Made by a program: the position numbers and the translations under genes. Below, piece by piece: positions 1 to 10,566 of a stretch of 64,000 bases of DNA (position 1 is the stretch's first letter; the number at the start of each line of letters is the position of its first letter). The notes beneath the pieces are model-generated. The model was not told the origin of the DNA. It worked only from the letters and a program-made list of their open reading frames with translations, and did not search any database. Source of the DNA: Paulinella micropora. Lineage: Eukaryota > Cercozoa > Imbricatea > Euglyphida > Paulinellidae. The stretch covers positions 41,001 through 105,000 of the forward strand of contig WBZZ01002713.1 in the NCBI GenBank assembly GCA_019918135.1, read 5' to 3'.

Positions 1-237
1 CGGAAAGGCTTTAAGTTAATACTTGGCGACCACGAACTAGTCAGTCCTCAACAATTATTAAAATCTAAAATGGACGAACAAGAACCGGAAGAAATAAAAC
101 CTCAACTAGCAGACCACATTAAAGAAGTAACTAAACAAAAAAAGACTGGCCAGCAACTCAAAAAAGAAAGTATTGACAGCAATAATATTAGAACGAGCAA
201 AAGAGAAAAAAAGAAAGTTGAAAAGTTGAATTTATAA
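1..237 (+). CDS. C-terminal end of an unknown lysine-rich protein (partial)
   Basis: An open frame runs in from the left edge and stops at TAA (235-237), giving 78 residues. It is strongly AT-rich and Lys/Glu/Gln-rich, with a basic tail ending in KKKVEKLNL. The composition differs sharply from the GC-rich genes that follow. No domain is recognisable in what remains. It converges on the gene on the other strand with no gap between the two stop codons. The AT bias and the zinc-finger neighbour suggest the two form one unit, possibly of mobile or viral origin, but that is inference. Confidence 0.5.
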   Translation, partial: RKGFKLILGDHELVSPQQLLKSKMDEQEPEEIKPQLADHIKEVTKQKKTGQQLKKESIDSNNIRTSKREKKKVEKLNL

Positions 238-633
238 TTAATCACTTGATACATTAATTTTTTTCATTCCTAGTTCGTGATAGACTGATTGAAGGTGTCT
301 TGTTTTGTATCCTCTAGTGGTTTCATATCCACATTCACATATCCATTTGCTTGAGAAATAGTTTCTGTTCCATTCATTTCTGTATTGTCTTTTATTTTGT
401 TGAACTTGTTCGTCATTATATTTCTTCCACACTTCATATTTAGGTCTTATGTTTTCTTCATAAAATCTATTTGCTTCTTCCAATGCTTGTTCTTCGTTTC
501 TTTTTCCGTTGATACAAAAGTTTTTAACTTTGGTTTTGTTTTCTTCTCCCCATCTTACAACGACCCTTGGAGACTTTTCATTGTTCATAACGTACACGCC
601 TCCTTTGTTTATTTTCTTTGGAATGTCTGTCAT
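238..633 (-). CDS. Small zinc-finger protein, unknown function
   Basis: A 131-residue protein starts at ATG 633-631. Near its C-terminus it has a C-x-C ... H-x5-H arrangement (CECGYETTRGYKTRHLQSVYH region, residues about 98-118), which resembles a C2H2 zinc finger. The middle is rich in Asn, Glu and Lys with aromatic residues and could be helical. The gene is AT-rich and ends back to back with the partial gene on the plus strand. Short Lys/Asn-rich proteins with one such finger are common in large DNA viruses and Polinton-like elements, so horizontal origin is possible. A plain host gene cannot be excluded. Confidence 0.55.
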   Translation of the reverse strand: MTDIPKKINKGGVYVMNNEKSPRVVVRWGEENKTKVKNFCINGKRNEEQALEEANRFYEENIRPKYEVWKKYNDEQVQQNKRQYRNEWNRNYFSSKWICECGYETTRGYKTRHLQSVYHELGMKKINVSSD

Positions 634-700
634 TTTCTATATGTGTTATAAATCTATGTCTATAATATAAAATTATTTTTATAACAACTTATTTGTCCGT

Positions 701-1013
701 TGCCATTTTGTCCCGTGCGGGCCGGCCGTGTCCGCGTTGCACGCGGAGCGTTGCAATGTGTGTCTCTGTGTGGCGGGGGGCGTGTATTGATTTTTGTGCC
801 GAAGTGGTATTTTGTATTTTTTTGTTTTGGAGCAAATCCACAACTCCCAAAACACAAAAAAACTATTTGGAGAAATTGGCCTTCTTTTCGCTTTGTCAAA
901 AATCGTATTTTTGGCAAAGGAGAAAATCTGTAGGTCTATTTTACAGTTTTCGTGTTGGTCACGGGCTCATTTCCTTTTTGCTTAATGCCATTTTGTCCCG
1001 TGCGGGCCGGCCG
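701..1013. repeat. 28-bp direct repeat pair around a GC-rich spacer
   Basis: The same 28 bases occur at 701-728 and 986-1013. Each begins TGCCATTTTGTCCCGTGCGG and ends in GGCCGGCCG. The copies are 285 bp apart. The interval is GC-rich at its ends and AT-rich in the middle. I see no convincing gene in it. The pair lies just left of the LTR element. Confidence 0.7.
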
Positions 1014-1082
1014 GGGTGTGTCCCTGGGGGCGGGGGGTGTATGTATTGAAAAAGCGTGCCCAAGTGGCCCCCTATACTACTC

Positions 1083-1593
1083 ATATTATATTCCTATTTG
1101 CTAACATATTTACCATCACATTGGAACTCAAATATCATACAATTTGTCGTGAATCTTTTCACGAAATGCCATTTTTACCACACTCGGATCATATTTCCTC
1201 ATTACCAATTATCTCTCACGTATTTCACTTGAACACAGTAATATTGCCATTTTGCACCTTGAGATCATCTGCACACATAACTTTGCATTCTAGAGTTTCT
1301 ATCACGTGGATTTATTATTGACAGCATCTATCGTGTATGCACAGTCATTTATGTTATTTCTAGATTATCCTGTCACGTGATTAATCACATGATCAAGCAT
1401 GTGATTTATTGTTAGTTTAGATCAGAGTTCGTTCTCATTATGATCGATTAAAGTTGCTTCGATGAAGACAATAGCTGACAATCATCTTTTATTCCGGTCT
1501 AGATTGATAACCGGATGTTAGTCAATCTTCCGTTCCTCTGCGCTAGAGCGCTTCAGTAATTATTTAGATCATTATCTAATACTGAGCATTACA
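1083..1593 (+). repeat. Left LTR
   Basis: This matches 5627-6131 almost base for base. Its outer end appears to lack the TGTAGGACTCTAATATTTGC start seen in the right copy. It contains a short palindromic region around CACGTGATTAATCACATGATC that may belong to the LTR promoter. It also carries 10 extra bases at about 1466-1475 that look like a local duplication. Confidence 0.8.
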
Positions 1594-1682
1594 GGTTACG
1601 AGCCGACGCTTCGGAGATTGCCTACGCATAAGGTCTTCGACATCGTGTGTTTATTAACATTGGAGTTTACTAGAACTCAGCC

Positions 1683-2353
1683 ATGACAACAGCGACTACG
1701 AGACGGCAGCGACAGAGACTGCGTCAACGAACACGACGATTTATGGGCAGATTACAGTCCAAGCATGATGACTTTAAAAGCTTTGACGTCAACGAGGACG
1801 ACTACTGCGACTACTCTTTCCCTCCCACCCACCGGATCCAAATGCATTAGATGGAGGACGACGAGTACTCAACCTTATCACCAACTTTCCACGTTAACAG
1901 TGACGTGTTGGAATTAGGATACGACACGGAAGACTGCCCTAGATATCTACACAACAGATAATCTGACGACTACGACGAACGTAAGTGTCATTATGCTCCC
2001 ACGTCGACAATGATAAGCATGGTGCTTACAATAGGGTTGAGCAACAGCGTCGGAAGACCAGGAAGCAACGAGATCGCCCCCATCGCATTACGAAAGGTGT
2101 GCACACATTTGAAATTCCCTTTGATGGATTTTGTTATGAAGATGACGCGACGATGGAGATGGCGGAGCCAAAAGTGGCTACAGCAGCGACAACAAAGACT
2201 TGGCCAGTCGAATCAGCTGCAACAGAAGGGACCTGGGTGGTCCAACATGCGTCAACAAATGGTCTGCACGCAGACAGACCTCGAAAAGGGAAGCATGAAT
2301 TATTTAATGATTACCCTGTTTTAGAATTTGGTGATGAGGAGACTTTTGAGTAA
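1683..2353 (+). CDS. Short internal ORFs of the LTR element (uncertain)
   Basis: An ATG at 1683 opens a 55-residue Arg-rich frame ending in TAG at 1848. It is followed directly by an in-frame ATG frame rich in Asp/Glu, ending near 1961. A good splice-donor-like GTAAGT lies at 1980-1985, and another acidic frame runs 1985-2353. These could be exons or remnants of a gag-like protein. No zinc knuckle or enzymatic motif is visible. A further Pro/Gln-rich frame (2328-2852) is low complexity. I do not claim a function. Confidence 0.25.
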
Positions 2354-2859
2354 AGGCGCCTTTGGGTTTTGGAAGACTTGCCCAAGGTATAACACAGCAT
2401 GCATGCAACAGCGACCGCCGCCACCTACTTGCCCTCTCCCAGCAACGCCACAAAGACGGATGCAGAGAAGAATGCCTCCACCCCTACCTACTATGCCCCC
2501 ACCACACCCACCTACAACAACGAAGACATTTGCAAACGACAACGAGATGGGACGACGAGACGAGTGTGTTTATGAAGAAGAAGGACGTGTCATTGATAGA
2601 CCACAACCAATGCAACCTCGTGCCAGTGGGGGACAAACTTCGACAGAGAAATTCGATAGGCAGGATAGATTTGCAGAAGACAGAGGTCAAAAGGGAGAGG
2701 AGAGTGTGAGAGGAGAACAAACGACACCTCACACAGAGAGAGCAGACACACAGACAGTGTCACAAACACAAACAGATGTTCATACAGATACATGTGAGCA
2801 AGAGACACTCACACCAACGTACGTCAAAGAAAAAGAGAGTGTAAGGAAATGATACAGAT

Positions 2860-5608
2860 AGGAGAGAAAAAGGGAACGAGTGACGAGACAAACACTCACA
2901 CACAATCAGAGGGAACGGTTATTGTTTACAAACGCAGTGAGGAAAGAATTGGCAGGCAGAAAGAGGCAGATAAGAGGACAGAGACAGGGAAGGACACAGA
3001 GAGACAACAAGCATCCAACTTCGTATATGTGTTTTGTCCCATTGTTGCAAATACATACCTAAATGTGTCCTCATATTTTTCTACGTGTTTTATGTGTTTT
3101 CCAACATATTTGCAAGATCGTACAAGCATTCGTTGCATCATATGTGTGTTTGCATGACGTTGCACACACAAATCCCACCCGGCCCATACAGTGATATGCT
3201 TGACATAGGGTCATTTTCACGACAACTTTTTCACACACTGCTTCCCACACCAACTGCTACACGTTTGTTTGTTGCTTGTGTTTCCGTTAACACACAAAGT
3301 GAAAACGACACACACAATTTATTTTGCTTTTCTGTTATGTTTTCACACATTGCATTCAAGAACAGAAACGTAGACAGAGAGAGAAAGGGTAGTGACAGAA
3401 CAGATCTAACTACTAACGAATTTCTTTCTCATCTGTCCCCACGTCGAGAAGGAACGAGCACAGCACATCCCTACATCTACCAACATGTCCCCTGTCTACT
3501 TGCAGCACAATTTGGCTACACTTCGTGCTTCGTTTGGGATCCTGGGACAACGATAACGACTTCGGTTGCGACTTCGGCCTTCAACGAGATTGGTACTACA
3601 ACATTCGTTTTGGCTTTTGCTTTTTGTTGGAAGGAGTATTCACTTACCTTCGTTGGAGTTTATTGCTCCTTGCAACCCGCAATGTCTTGCTTAGTTTGCA
3701 AGGAGGGCAACAACTTGGGACCTGGAACCTGTTGAGGTTTTTCTGCACGAAAGGGGGGGGGGGGCTACTAGAACGAAGATGCTTTCTTTATTTGGTGACT
3801 ACAACGATGAGCTTCGCCATTTGCCCCCTACCAATGGACATCAATTTATTTATAAAGGTTTTTAAAAGATTTGTTTTTAGTTTTGGCCTTCGATCTACTG
3901 CAGATCCAATGCAACTGGTATTTCGTTTCTTTGGTTAAACTAAGTTCGGGATTTTGCTTAGTGTTATTGGAGCTTTCTATTTTTGATCGGTGGCTTCAGC
4001 CTTTCGAGGAGTCTGGTACCGTAACGATGAAAACTTCGTTTTGATTCTTATTTTACTTTTCATTTTATGTGGCCCTACTCATGAGAGCACATTGAAAAGA
4101 CGAATAACTTTTTTTTTCCTGCTTGGTTTACAAGTGGACAGGGACGACCTTTGAGTTTCGGTTTTCACCGTATGGATGCGTACCTTGAAGAGGAGGTTAG
4201 TTTACCCTTCTATTACTTTGCAAGTCTCAATGGATTGAGCGATTTGTTTGAATATTTACTTTGCGCTTCCACCTTCGTTGTTATTTTGCGCATCGGCAAG
4301 AGATTTTTTCTCACGTCGATTTGGTTTTACTTCGTTACTATGATTTGGACCACATGAACGTTTGGTTAGGCGCTGGGATTGTTAATGCTTACTGGGGCTT
4401 CGAGTGGCTTCTCTTCGGTGTGCGTTGTGGAGGCAGTGAAATCGGTATGGACCGGCGTTCACCAGAGGTTTGTACTTTTCGATTGGATGAACTTGGCCTA
4501 GTAAGAACGCCGCTCTTCAGAATCAAAAACAGCATCAATTCAATTGCTACCGCATTTATTTATTTTTTTTATTTTCGAGAACTACAAATTACAAACGTCA
4601 AATGTTGACCGACCCCCGCCCTCCGTAGACGGGCCTTGGTACAGTGTTATAAGTTATTAGTGGGCGCGGGATTGGCAACTAATATTTTTTTTTCGAGAAA
4701 GAGAGCTGCTATCTGTCATCGACCCGGAGGGGTAGAGACTTATATTTTATCTCGTGGATTATGGTTGGATTACAAGCACTGCATTTGGGCGGTTAGCTTC
4801 AACGAGAAGCCAACATCGACATTATTTTTAGATTAACATCACCGACTTGTCGATCGATTTTCTTCTTCATTTGTTTACCCATTCTTGTTCCGAGTCCAGT
4901 ATTTTATATATTTGACATAAGTCAAATCGACAAGCCGGTTTTGGAACAAGTGGCACGCTGCTTTCGATAGTCTCTATGGAGTTCAAAATTTAATTTGCAC
5001 TTTCGCTTACGAATTGCGAAACGGGAATTGTTTACGACTTATGCGCACAACACCTAAAGATTTTTTGAATGTAACGCTAACGCCAATTGGATATTCGACG
5101 ACGACGACGCTTATTAGATTTTTCGTTCTTATTTACGAGCTGTAACATCAACGACTGACTTTTGGAAAAGTCATAGATCAAGAAATTTATTTGAACAGAA
5201 ACGGCGTGGCGTAATAATATTATTTCGACGCATGAGATTGAGACCAAGGATTTTTCTTTATTGTGGATTTTACTTTCAGTCTGGTATAGTCAGGTCATCG
5301 GACATTCAACTATACAATTATTGACTTTTCGCAATGGCAATAGAGTAGGAACTGTTTAATGTTAATGCCATATTTACGCTCATTTCGAATTATTTGTTGA
5401 TTTCATATCACACATCATATTTGGCATTTGATCACATTTACTCAGTTTATATTTTGCATAGATTGCATATTTACCCCCATATATTTCATGACATATTTAC
5501 TCATCGTGAGCGAGCGCATTTATTTGCATACGTGGTTTTATTTATCGGGGGGAGTTTGAGAGTTTAGAGGATAGTTAGAGAGAGTATAGATATTGAGTTC
5601 GGGGGGAG
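2860..5608 (+). other. Internal part of the LTR element with no supportable gene
   Basis: Frames in this stretch are short and overlap in all phases. The 3.5-4.8 kb part is rich in TTCG/CTTCG words. I looked for RT (xxDD), RNase H, integrase (zinc HHCC, DDE) and protease (DTG/DSG) signatures and saw none. It ends in the polypurine tract at 5601-5608. Confidence 0.5.
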
Positions 5609-6131
5609 TGTAGGACTCTAATATTTGCCATATTATATTCCTATTTGCTAACATATTTACCATCACATTGGAACTCAAATATCATACAATTTGTCGTGAA
5701 TCTTTTCACGAAATGTCATTTTTACCACACTCGGATCATATTTCCTCATTACCAATTATCTCTCACGTATTTCACTTGAACACAGTAATATTGCCATTTT
5801 GCACCTTGAGATCATCATGCACACATAACTGTGCATTCTAGAGTTTCTATCACGTGGATTTATTATTGACAGCATCTATCGTGTATGCACAGTCATTTAT
5901 GTTATTTCTAGATTATCCTGTCACGTGATTAATCACATGATCAAGCATGTGATTTATTGTTAGTTTAGATCAGAGTTCGTTCTCATTATGATCGATTAAA
6001 GTTGCTTCGATGAAGACAATCATCTTTTATTCCGGTCTAGATTGATAACCGGATGTTAGTCAATCTTCCGTTCCTCTGCGCTAGAGCGCTTCAGTAATTA
6101 TTTAGATCATTATCTAATACTGAGCATTACA
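5609..6131 (+). repeat. Right LTR
   Basis: This 523-bp repeat starts TGTAGGACTC right after a G-rich polypurine tract and ends CATTACA before TGCCTGGC. It is the more complete of the two LTRs and defines the element's right boundary. Confidence 0.8.
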
Positions 6132-6233
6132 TGCCTGGCTGAAAAGTAGATTTTATGTTGGGGCCTGTGCCAGCAAAAATGTTATTGGGGCAGAGATGAA
6201 AAAATCCGCTTTCGCCAATTTCGAACTAGTAGC

Positions 6234-6767
6234 ATGGCTTTTCTGGTGCCGGGGAGACAGCCGTTAAAACGACAGCACGGTTCTGAGCTGCTGCACTTTG
6301 TTCGACAAGACAAGGCCGAACTGAAAGTGCAAGACATTACCAAGCTCTCTAACGCTGCGAGCCTTTGGCCTGCCCTGCCACGGGGATGGTTGCCGGGCCT
6401 ACCATTACAACAGCCGTTCTATGACGCGCTGATACTGTCAGGCTGGTCTGCGAGTGTCGCGTGCGCGCTGTGGTGGGCAGACCTGGGCTGGCCCAACGAA
6501 CTGTGCCCCTGTGTTACGCGTTAGAGTACTTGTGGCAAAGAAGATGGTTGCCGGGCCGGACGCCGCTACACACGGTTAGGTGGAAGGACCATCGTCAGCA
6601 AGCTACGGAAAGTTGTGAAGGCTGATTTTATGAGTTTGGTTCTGCACAAAGCACGTTTGTTGCAGCTGTACCCAAACAACGTGTACGGCATAACAGTCAC
6701 AAAAGGCGCTCAAGCACACGGCCTGTTGTTGACTATGCCAAAACGCAAAAGGACCCTAGGTCCGTAA
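6234..6767 (+). pseudogene. Broken orphan gene
   Basis: An ATG frame of 96 codons (6234-6524) ends in TAG. The same frame then stays open to TAA at 6765 and looks coding, ending in a basic MPKRKR motif. The sequence TGGTTGCCGGGCC occurs at about 6389 and 6548 in different frames, which suggests an internal duplication plus a frameshift. No family is recognised. I treat it as one decayed gene, though two short unrelated frames are possible. Confidence 0.35.
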
Positions 6768-7191
6768 TGCGCACTTGTTGTTTCGAAGTCCTGCAACTGA
6801 TCATTGCAGGCTTTGAGCAGGAACTTCCTTTGGTAGGAATCCCCCTTGGTACCGAATAAGAAACAGAAAAAAAAGCAAGCGGGTGACAGTCGTTTTTTTT
6901 TTAAGGGTGGGGAGGGCGAGGCGTGGGAGGCCAAGAGAGTGCGGTGTGGTGAAGCAAAACTCTGGCAGGGCAAAGAAAGAGAAGGGTTGGGATTACTGAA
7001 AAGGAACCGAAATACGGGTTTTATTAAAAGAGAGAGAGAGAGTCCGGAGGATAGTAAAATTTTTTTTTTTTTTTTTTTAAAAAAAACGAGTGGCACTTTG
7101 TGCTTAGTGGGAGCCAATGTGCCAATAAAAAGAAATTAGCAACCAAGGATTTAAATGGGCTATTGCCGTGGCCGAAGAGCGTTATTAAGGA
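6768..7191. other. Spacer with poly-T/A and a trace of the array family
   Basis: The spacer holds runs of T (6894-6903, 7061-7078) and a GA run. At about 7138-7170 the plus strand can be read as NQGFKWAIAVA, which closely matches the motif (G-F-x-x-A-I-A-x-A-G-W) of the paralog family further right (for example at 15488-15520). It stops soon after. It is probably a fragment of another family copy. Confidence 0.45.
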
Positions 7192-9139
7192 ATGTTTCTG
7201 GTAGGCACCTCGCTTGACGAGGCCAGCTGCCACCGCGCGCTGGCCGATGCGCAGCTGCGCAACGCGCTGGACCTGCTAGGGGCGCTCGGCCGCCACGAGG
7301 CTGTGGCAGGCACAGTGTGCAGCCTGGAAGACAACGGGCAATTGCAGCGGATAGCGTACCGTGACACTTTGCTGGACACCGACGGCCCCTGTGCGCGCTG
7401 GGCCGCGCTCAAGTGTACTGCCTGGACCGCGGACGAACTGGTCGTGCCTCTGGCCGTGCTGTGCCACGGCGTGGATTCGGAGCTGTCGCTGCTAGAGCTC
7501 ATGGTGCTGCTGTGGGTCGATGGTAGCGACAACAGTACTAGTGCTTTTTTCACCACCCGCCAGCTCATGCGCACCGAGCTCCAGAGCATTCTAGCTTCCG
7601 GGGCTCGCACCGAGCTGGCGCCCTGGCTGCAAAATGCCTGGGGGAACCACCGCCGGGCCTACATGGAACACCTCGAGCAAGAGGGGCCCGACCTGCTGCT
7701 GTGGACATTCCTGGCGCTGCAACGCCAGCAACGGTTGTTCTCGCTGGCTACGGTGCGGCGCAATCAATGTGCCCAAGACCGCGCTGGACGACGAGTCGCT
7801 GCAGGTCATCGCGACGGCACTGCGTTTTGACAAGTGCCTGGGCCCGCGCGACGAGGGGTGCAAGCTCCCGGCGGGGGCCCTGCTGGCGCTGCTGAGCGGA
7901 AACGCCTTTGCGCTGCCGCCGGGGGCGTTGGCCAGCGCCCGTGACTTTTCGGAAGCCCAGCGCGATTTCGAGCAGTGCATCCTGGCCGCCTCGGTCCTGC
8001 GCGTGTTCGTCGTCGTCAAGCCAGCTGAGGTCGCCGCGCGGCCGCACATGCGCTGCAGCGCCGCGTGGAACTGGATCTACCACCCCGGGGCCTTCGCGGC
8101 AGCTACTGCGACGTTGGACGACGGCGCGCGGGCCGCGCTGGACGAGGCCTGTGAACAGTTCCAACGTCGCCAGCCCGGCCCCGTGCTCGCGGGGCCCGTC
8201 CTGCAGCTGCTGGCGGAACTAAGCACGGGGCGCGGCGCGACCTTTTTGCTGGAGATGGTCGCGACGCTGCAGCAGCGAGACGCCAATCTGGACAGGGCGT
8301 TCGGCAAGGCGCTCGTATGCTACGGCCCGCCCACGCGCCGCCGGCGCTGTCGGCTGCAGGTGCTGCTGTGCCTGCTCTTGCGCCACTGCCTGCACTGGCA
8401 GGCGGTCGGCGCCGCGCTGCCGCCCAGCGAACGCGCGCATCTGGCCCGCGCTTTCGCTCGCAATAGCGGCGGGCCGTGGCGCCATGACGAGGACCCGCTG
8501 CTGTCAGTGCTGCTAGTGCTGCTGGCGGCCACGGCCTGTGTCATGACTCGCAGGCAGCTGTGGGACAGCGGCGGCTCTCTGAGCTTTTCACACGCGGTAG
8601 GCGCGCACTTGGGCGGCGTGGGCCTGGGGCCCTGGCTGGAAGGATGGCTGCACGGGACCTTCGTGCGGGCGCCCGGTTGCGACCAGTGGCACGACGACGC
8701 CAACTGCAACCTGCACGCCTACGCCGAGACGCTCGAGGTGCGGCGCCGCGCCCTGCCAGGCCACTACATGTCTAGGCAGGACGAAAGCGAGCGCTGGCTC
8801 CTAGCCTCCCTGCACGGCAACCTGTCGTTGCGGCGTTTGCTGCCGGCGGCCTGCGAAGAAGTGCAGTCCGCGTCCCTGACCACCCTCGGCGCCGTTTTGC
8901 CCGCCCTCCACACTTCGCTGGGGAGCTGCTTCTGTGAATTTGCGGCAGGTTTCCACGCCATTATGGCGCGCAGTGCGGACGAGTACCTGGACTGGGTACA
9001 GCTGTTCGCGCAGGACCCGCGCGCGCCCCAGTGGCGGCTGCACATGCAAACAGCGCTGGAGGAACTGGCGTCCGCGCAGATGCAAGTGCTGTTTGCGGGT
9101 GGGATCACCCAGGTGAACGGGGCGCTGGCGGGCTTCTAG
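7192..9139 (+). pseudogene. Long orphan gene with one frameshift (about 650 residues)
   Basis: Two overlapping open frames make one gene. The first starts at ATG 7192 and is coding-like to about 7765. The second takes over near 7765-7775 after a one-base shift and runs to TAG 9137-9139. Codon use is GC-rich throughout and continuous across the shift. The product is mostly predicted helix with many Leu/Ala stretches, a Trp-rich segment (about 8060-8090) and a Cys/His-containing segment near 8670-8720. No signal peptide or membrane segment is clear, and I recognise no family. A family-like fragment just upstream hints at a very distant link to the 10.5-18.7 kb array, but the body does not align by eye. 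Its stop codon overlaps the stop of the convergent gene within CTAG. An assembly insertion would explain the break as well as decay. Confidence 0.6.
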
Positions 9140-9146
9140 AAAGGCA

Positions 9147-9193
<47 letters not shown>

Positions 9194-10035
9194 ACGGGCG
9201 AGACCAGCCCGCCGGCCTCGTGCTCGATCGACGCGTTCAGCGCCGCCGCCCACGCCTCGGCCCGCGCCAAGAACTCGTCACGCACCCGGCCGCGCTTCTC
9301 GTCCAAACCGACCAGAACTTCGCGCTCGGCCGAGGCGACCCGCCGGCGCAGCGGCCGTAGATCCAGGTTTTCGGGCAGCGGCTTCAGCCGTGCGCCGCTC
9401 CACGCGACCAGCGCCGCCGTGCTAACGTACAGGGTGACGGTGGCCTCGGCGTGGAAGCCCTTGGCCAGTACGGAAGCGGCGGCGGTTACGAGCTGAGCTA
9501 GGCTCACGCACCAGAGACACACGGCCGCGCGCGGTGGCGCCAGCAGGCGCAGGGACGACAGCAGCAGGCACCAGAGCCAGGGCGCGGCCTGCGCGGCCAG
9601 GCACAACAAAACCAGCGCCTGGTTCACGGGCAAGTAGGCCAGGCAGGCGCCCGCGGTGAGCGGCACAAAAGTAAGCGCGGCGCCGTTCGCGACTTGCCAC
9701 CCGCGCGGTTGCCCCGGCAAGAGCTTGCACTCTATCCTAGACAGCCGAAACAGGCACAGCGCCGAGCCCACGCGGCAATGAGCCCACATCACCAACGCCC
9801 ACACCGTGCGCGCGCCGTCAAAAGACCGCGCGGTCCAGTTCAGAGCTGCCTGGCCAGCAGGCGGCAGCCAGGGGCACAGCAGCGCTAGACATTCCAGCAA
9901 CCACCAGCCCAAAACATAGCGCGACACAACTGAGCACCAAAGCAAATGAGCTCTGTGCGCCAGTACTATGACGGCCGCCGCGGTCGTGATGGAAAACAAG
10001 GCCAGTGCAAGCCAAACCTCTTGCCTTGATGACAT
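9136..10035 (-). CDS. Seven-helix membrane protein (GPCR-like topology)
   Basis: The 299-residue frame starts at ATG 10035-10033. I count seven hydrophobic segments of about 18-25 residues in the first ~220 residues, beginning almost at the N-terminus (VWLALALFSITTAAAVIVLA). They are followed by a soluble Arg/Glu-rich tail predicted to be helical (about residues 225-275) and then a Leu-Ser repeat from the (GA)n tract. Seven segments with a cytosolic tail fit a receptor-type protein, but no GPCR family signature is visible, so this is topology only. The stop overlaps the stop of the plus-strand gene. The true C-terminus may end before the repeat in other alleles. Confidence 0.6.
9147..9191. 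repeat. (GA)n microsatellite inside a coding 3' end
   Basis: About 22 GA units lie just inside the C-terminal end of the minus-strand membrane protein, where they encode alternating Leu-Ser. Length changes that are not multiples of three would change that protein's end. Confidence 0.85.
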
Positions 10036-10566
10036 TGCTTACAATTTTTTTCTGGTGGGCCTCGCCTCTAAGTCTTTTTTTGCCCCTCCCCAAAAAACAA
10101 AAAACAGAATTTTGGAGCAAAACAAATGTCTGTTAACAGAGAAAAAAAAAGTAGGTATATGTTTTGGCAACGGGGAGGGGGGGGGGGGGAACGGCTGCGC
10201 GGGGAAAGAGATTACATTTCTTTGTGGGGGGAAAGTAGGATCCCCAACTGCTTCGAAATAACGCGCGGGGGGGGGGGAAGAGAGAATGAGGGGGGGGGGG
10301 GAGGGGTCTGCAGCGCCCCAGCCCGTAGGATAATAAAAGAAACAGGGGGAAGGGGCATGCACCGCCCCCTCCTTTTTATCTGGTCTTCTTTTTTCTTTTG
10401 TTGTTTTGTACCGTTTCTGCAGAATCCTTTCACGTTTGATTATTTTCTTGCCTTTGCCTTTTACTTTTTTGTACTAATGGCTCGTTGGTGTGTGTGTGTG
10501 TGGGGGGGGGGGGGGAGGGTAGGCGGTGTTTCTTTTTCAAATTTTATTTAATTTGTTTGATATTTC
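10036..10566. other. Intergenic low-complexity spacer
   Basis: Contains several G runs (10174-10189, 10265-10277, 10290-10302, 10501-10515), A-rich and T-rich stretches and a short (GT)n. I see no gene. Confidence 0.6.

Larger units (their letters stand above)
1083..6131 (+). mobile_element. LTR retrotransposon without recognisable gag-pol (LARD-like)
   Basis: Two direct repeats of about 510-523 bp (1083-1593 and 5609-6131) flank about 4.0 kb. They are nearly identical: I noted only a few substitutions and a 10-bp indel near 1466, so insertion looks recent. The right copy starts TG immediately after a purine run (GGGGGGAG, 5601-5608), which fits a polypurine tract. Both copies end in CATTACA. 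The left copy ends at 1593 and is followed by GGTTACGAGCC, a possible primer-binding site like the half-tRNA site of copia elements. I found no RT, integrase or protease motif in any internal frame, so the element appears non-autonomous or very decayed. The first ~20 bases of the left LTR do not match the right one, so no target-site duplication could be read. Confidence 0.8.

Noticed and set aside
1594-5608. A coding gag-pol in the LTR element
   Set aside because: I searched all frames for RT, RNase H, integrase and protease signatures and found none; only short frames exist.
6710-7139. Lys/Phe/Ser-rich frames on both strands
   Set aside because: Low complexity around poly-A/T runs, with no start context or conserved motif.
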